64,000 nt of DNA from Lamellibrachia columna (lineage: Eukaryota > Annelida > Polychaeta > Sabellida > Siboglinidae). A program made the position numbers and the translations under genes. How positions within the stretch are numbered: the stretch's first letter is position 1; every line of letters begins with the position of its first letter. The stretch covers positions 7,812,701-7,876,700 of the forward strand of contig OY759268.1 in assembly GCA_963662155.1 (NCBI GenBank). Direction: 5' to 3'. Under the pieces are notes generated by a model. That model ran no database searches and was not told the DNA's origin. It saw only the letters and a list, made by a program, of their open reading frames with translations. This document shows positions 59,332-64,000 of the stretch, piece after piece.

Positions 59332-59470
59332 ATGCATTTGGTTGTGCATTTGACAAATCAACTGTTTGTATGACGCATTCAAATGCAAATATTTAAGGTA
59401 TGCATTCAAATGCATCTATAATTTTATGGAGGCATTTGAATGCGCATTCAAATGCATTTGCATTTGTTAG
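59332..59470. repeat. ATTCAAATGCAAATG-type repeat, copy 2, with palindrome
   Basis: Contains many CATTTG/CAAATG words and a perfect 24-bp palindrome at 59432-59455 (GCATTTGAATGC joined to its mirror). Confidence 0.8.
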
Positions 59471-61301
59471 CAATCCTGCTGCAGAGTGAGGTGTTTGTGT
59501 TGTAACAGAACGTATGTTTTTTGCCATTTCCTCAGAAACTATTGATAGCATTGTCTCGACCTTTCACACAATGATCACTTCCCTTGCGTCCTTCCTAAAC
59601 ATGCATATATCCCATTCTAACAATTTTACTTTACATTTTTTAATAGTTACTTTTTTTAACCCCTTCCGTCCACTTTCTATGCACACCTTTTGGCACTTAG
59701 TCACACACACATGCACGCACACATGCATGCCCTGTGTAAGCCGAAGCGTGTGGATGGCTCCAATCCTATGTTTCTTTAATCAAGAAATATTATCACTTAA
59801 TATATTGTGTTAAAATGTAATTATGCATAACTTTGCATACGTTATACATGGAGATTTTTTCTTAATCATGAAACTTTATTATGGTCAAGTATCGGTGAAA
59901 CTGTGTAAGAATGTACTTTTGTATATAAAGAAAACTTTGAACAAAACAATGTTGTTAGTTTATTTCTCTGTGACTTTCCTATTCAAAACTGTGACTTTAT
60001 TTTCATGATTTTTTCGTGTAATGTTATTTACGCGCACTATCCCTATATGTGTATTACCATAGAGAAATATTTAGTTGTATCTGTAATATACCTTAACCTT
60101 TCATTAAAAAAATATTTTAATTACATAAAATGACACAAGATATACTCATGTCCTCATTTCCATTCAAAACATTCATGGGCGACGAGTGGGCCAGAAGGAA
60201 TTTCTGCTAGTCAGTGCTTAATGAATTAGCACTTATTTTGAACTTTAGTCTGATGGGAAACTTTGTATAGATCAAAGACAGTTGGCTTTGTTGCACTAAT
60301 ACTTGTCCGAGACAAGTAGCTACCAGTGTAGGACAAGTAGCTACCAGTGTAGGACAAGTACATAATCCTGGACGCTTGTTCCACGTTCATTTTAATAAAA
60401 CGACTGAAAGGTTTTGACTTTTTGACACCCAAAATAAATAACGTTACTTAATGTAGTCACCAGGTGGCGAATGTAGTATTTTAGCTTACTCACTAGGACA
60501 GCAATGCTGTTCCATTGAAAACACGAACGCACCATCACCATTCCTCATTTAAATGCCCCCTTACATAGCACGCTTCTGACATATAAGCCCGTTTTATGGT
60601 TTGAATTGTCATTGCTATTGCTACATGGGAATGCATAAATTAGAATCTAACGTCAGAAACAGATCGTGATCGTAACACACGCCAGCGGCTTAATGCCACT
60701 CGGCCCGACTGCCAAAGTAACGCGTATTTATATTACTAAGCCTGGTAAGTGCTTTGTTGTACATGTTAACGAGACGTAGTACAACCATATCACCGCTACA
60801 TGTTAATGCAAGTATGCCAACAGCTACGGCAGTAACCCTAAGCCCTACACTCGCAAGCATGAGTTCGTTTTTGTAATTTTTAGTCTAGTTGCATTCACAA
60901 TATACGTAGGACACAACGAAAAGTACATTAATATTTAATTTATTCTATTTTATTAATGCAATCATTTTTACAGTCATTTCTTTTGTTGCATATTGTTACA
61001 ATTTACATACTGGATTGTCATAATTAATCATTTTATTATGCGATATGAAATTTTAGGTGCTAGCAGTATTTGATCCATGCAGAATATTATAATTCTTGCT
61101 AAATATGCACTGTTGTTATTTGTAAACATGAACATTTTGCAGAATTACTTTTTAACATAATAAAAGTTGGTAGTTGCTATCTTATTTCTTAAAATTTTTC
61201 AAATTTTTTCTACGCTCAGAAAATACACTAAAACATATTTATTAGAAACATCATCGTTGATAATATATAGATCCAGGTGGGTTTTATAACATACCATAGT
61301 A
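59471..61301. other. Unassigned AT-rich DNA
   Basis: No gene recognised. A 22-bp direct repeat containing GTAGGACAAGTAGCTACCAG lies at 60310-60355. Open frames are short and without known motifs. Confidence 0.35.
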
Positions 61302-61449
61302 ATTCACTACGTTTGTAGTTTTCAGGTGGGATAAGTATAGTTTTGGTGGGACAAGTAAACATGACTTGCTACTTGTCCTACAGGGGCCCTCTAGTTGGTA
61401 GAAGTTCTTGGATTTCTAACATGCTGTAATGTTCGGGGATGCTGGAAAA

Positions 61450-61452
<3 letters not shown>

Positions 61453-61500
<48 letters not shown>
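61453..61500. repeat. (TA)n microsatellite
   Basis: About 24 TA dinucleotides, absent from duplicate copy 1 at the same place. Confidence 0.95.
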
Positions 61501-61503
<3 letters not shown>

Positions 61504-61914
61504 TAGGGGTAGTTGAGAATTGCCAGTTGTACTCAAAGTTTCATAGCATGGATTAGCATGGATTAGCATGGATTAGCATGGTTTTACAGTTGTTTTGTTC
61601 TACCCTACGTCCACACAGTAGAAAGGCAAAGATAATGCAACAGTTCATCTTGGCTTTAAGAACTGGAATGACAATGGATGTAAATCACAGTAGTCATAAA
61701 TATAAAATCACAGTACATATAAATCACAGTATTTATCAATGTAAAATCACAGTATATAAAAATAACAGTTATCAATGTATAATTTCAGTAAATATAAATC
61801 ACAGTTATAAATATAAAATTGCAGTAAAATATTACATTTTAAACTTTTACATAAACTTTATAGGATGCAGTATTATTTAATCTTATAAACTACAGGTAAT
61901 CGTGTGACTGGGCT

Positions 61915-62062
61915 GCAAGATGCTTTGTACAGTGCGATGGAAGTGCAGGTATTCACCATGGTTGGGCCCCGGGCAATACTGGGTAAAGAACGTCTTTGTG
62001 CAGTGCGATGGAAGTGCAGGTCTTCACCCTGGTTGGGCCCAGGGCAATACTGGGTGAAGAAC
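61915..62062. repeat. 71-bp tandem repeat (2 units)
   Basis: Two copies of the unit present four times at 36824-37108. Confidence 0.95.
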
Positions 62063-62670
62063 TTCTTGGTGGAAGGCCTGTTACAGTTAGTAGACAGTTT
62101 ATTGTATATTCCGCATGTTGTGTTTACTGTTGGCTTCTGGTTGGTTGCTGACAGTCTACGATTAGGACATATATAATTAGTATATATTTTATGCCTTATA
62201 AGTAATGCACATTTAGTTTGAGAGAATGCCATTTGTTTAGTTGTTTTGGAGCGGTTTGGGTTTCGTGCGCTTTATTTTTATCTGCATCTTGTTTTTTTGA
62301 ATTTTGAGCTGGTTGTTAAGCAAACTAATTTAATCAAACATAACTTTGGAATGATTACTCGCAACTGAATTTATATGAACGTATTATGATAATGATACTA
62401 TTACACATTTGTAAGTTTGGGTTAATAAAAGTCTTTAAAAGTTGTATTACAGTCGATAAACCTAGCGGTAAGCAAAGGATACGACACCTGACGCATGCGC
62501 ACTCAGATTCCTCCGAATTACACATAAAAATCCATATTCTGGAAACAACTGAACTGGTGTTAAACCTGAACTGTGTGAAGGCACTACAATCCACGTGCAA
62601 TAGCACGCCATAGGACCGGGGCTCTGCCTCCGATTATCGATGCGATGCCGATGTGGCATATAATAATAGT

Positions 62671-63863
62671 AGCTATGCTGGATGATTTTGAGATAATCAA
62701 GTTATTGCAAATGTATATTTGTATACATCATTGTAAAGGTATATTATTAAGATACATCATATTATCAGTTGTATGGCTGTATGTTAATTAGTTTTCATGT
62801 TAAAGCACTTTAAAGTCGTTTTCAAAACTAATATTTTTTCTATTTTGATCAAAAAAAGCATACCTGGCCTAAACAAATAGACTAATGTTAACGTTAATGT
62901 AATTTTTGACATATTGTGGAAGTACTAAATGTTCTCAATCTGTGTGGAGGTCATTCACACCAGTGCATCCATTATTTTGGATGCAAGAGAGCTGTAAACA
63001 TTGTTATTCTTCACTTATTTTGCACACTTATACAGGATCGGTTGGTAAACAATAATAGACCCAGTATATACCCTACAGAGAATTCTACTTCTAAGCATGT
63101 TTGACATGTATAGGTCATTAGCATTATTATGTATATGGAAACTATTTTTACAAAGTTTTTTAACTGCAAACTATTATGCAGATTTTACCGAAGCCTGTTC
63201 ACACCTGAACACATGCTGATGCAAGATGCATATTTGACATGTGTATCATGTAGGATGAACAGTAAACTTTCATTGTCATATTTATTGCATTATCAGGGTG
63301 TGCTAGTGTTAAAGCTCATGATGAGTGTAACACAACGAATGTATTGAACGTGTTTAATACATACCGAAGTGGTGAATAAGAACATACAAGAGTGCGCGTT
63401 ACAGAGTCGCGGTAAAGCGATGATGGCCTCGCTGTGTCGACTGACAAGTCACTGGCGGGAGGTCTCGTTGCCTAAAGGGAGACTACACCAGTTAGTACTT
63501 AAAGTAAGAAACAACTACTATAAATTATGTACATTATAAGTACGCAGGTGTCCACTTTCTCATGATATCAAAATGTGTGGATTGTTGAGTGATTAACCAT
63601 TCTGACACAATATTGCATACCAACTATCAGTTGTACATACTTTTGTACATAATATGTTGCTTCTTTAATTGGTGGCTAATTACAAAAAAAGTTAAGTGAT
63701 TTATTTGGTAAAACACTGCATGTATGAAGAAAATGGAAATGTATGCACAAGTTTTAAAGTAAATGTCATATAATGGCATGTTCATCTAAAACCTTATAAT
63801 TATATTACACTGTTGAAATACTGAGATTAGCATTAAAGATCAAAGTAACACAACACGTTAAAT
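62671..63863. other. Unassigned spacer
   Basis: AT-rich. No coding or RNA gene recognised. Confidence 0.3.
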
Positions 63864-64000
63864 GGGGGAGCGGTGGTCTAATGGAGCACCCGCCTGTCGA
63901 TCGAGAGGACGGTGGTCTAATGGAGCACCCGCCTGTCGATCGAGAGGACGGTGGTCTAATGGAGCACCCGCCTGTCGATCAAGAGGACGGTGGTCTAATG
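63864..64000 (+). repeat. Tandem repeats of a tRNA-Asp-like 5' half
   Basis: GGGGGAGC then 39-bp units (63872, 63911, 63950, 63989) of GGTGGTCTAATGGAGCACCC plus GCCTGTCGATCGAGAGGAC. TGGTCTAATGG fits the internal promoter box A, and CCCGCCTGTC..GAGAGGAC resembles the anticodon arm of tRNA-Asp (GTC). The T arm and box B are not reached before the window ends. Probably a tRNA-derived SINE head or tRNA relic expanded in tandem. Confidence 0.7.

Larger units (their letters stand above)
61302..62670. repeat. Segmental duplication 2, copy 2 (empty site)
   Basis: Collinear with 36308-37607 plus 42026-42115, but without the LTR element (GTTAAACCTGAACTGTGTG then CACTACAATCCAC at 62569-62593). It has a (TA)n at 61453-61500 that copy 1 lacks. 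Confidence 0.9.

Overview
The window is metazoan nuclear DNA, AT-rich and dominated by repeats. Evidence for this is spliced exons with GT-AG borders, an intact single-exon rhodopsin-class GPCR, a C2H2 zinc-finger gene, filamin-type Ig repeats, non-LTR and LTR retrotransposons, DNA-transposon relics and a tRNA-Asp-like repeat. The style (intronless orphan GPCR with local relics, many minisatellites, several LINE clades) suggests an aquatic invertebrate, perhaps a mollusc. No sequence here fixes the phylum.

Layout. 1-5.7 kb (minus strand): eight exons of a filamin-like gene whose reading frame and splice phases join perfectly from 5728 down to 232; the gene continues past the left edge and its 5' exons were not identified. 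5.99-9.08 kb and 9.98-21.85 kb: two diverged copies of one segment. The second is swollen to about 12 kb by a LINE (11.4-15.3 kb), hAT and RT relics, a pogo-like terminal-inverted-repeat element (20.7-21.7 kb) and two minisatellites. 21.9-23.4 kb: more tandem arrays. 23.9-25.4 kb: an eight-finger C2H2 gene on the minus strand. 25.5-36.2 kb: LINE copies and relics, foldback DNA, and upstream pieces of a lost GPCR copy. 36.3-42.1 kb: a second duplicated segment, interrupted by a Gypsy-type LTR retrotransposon on the minus strand and matched by an uninterrupted copy at 61.3-62.7 kb. 43.2-44.2 kb: the intact GPCR, with a TATA box and a poly(A) signal. 47.1-47.2 kb: a THAP-like first exon with a stop. 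48.7-50.7 kb: a LINE inside a TA microsatellite. 51.5 kb: GPCR pseudogene fragment. 53.2-56.8 kb: exons of one or two minus-strand genes, one with a single C2H2-like finger. 57.9-58.6 kb: another LINE relic. 63.9 kb to the end: tandem half-tRNA repeats.

The most striking signal is a relation between exons and tandem arrays. Two minisatellites are made of repeated exon-intron junctions. One (30-bp unit, 5087-5660) starts inside a filamin exon and copies its 5' splice site 18 more times into the intron. The other (73-bp unit, 54648-55526) does the same for the finger-gene exon and fills nearly the whole intron. More generally, wherever this window holds two copies of a sequence (segmental duplications, LTR pair, LINE family), one copy often carries a tandem expansion of a short stretch that is present once or only a few times in the other. 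The birth of several arrays can therefore be read directly.
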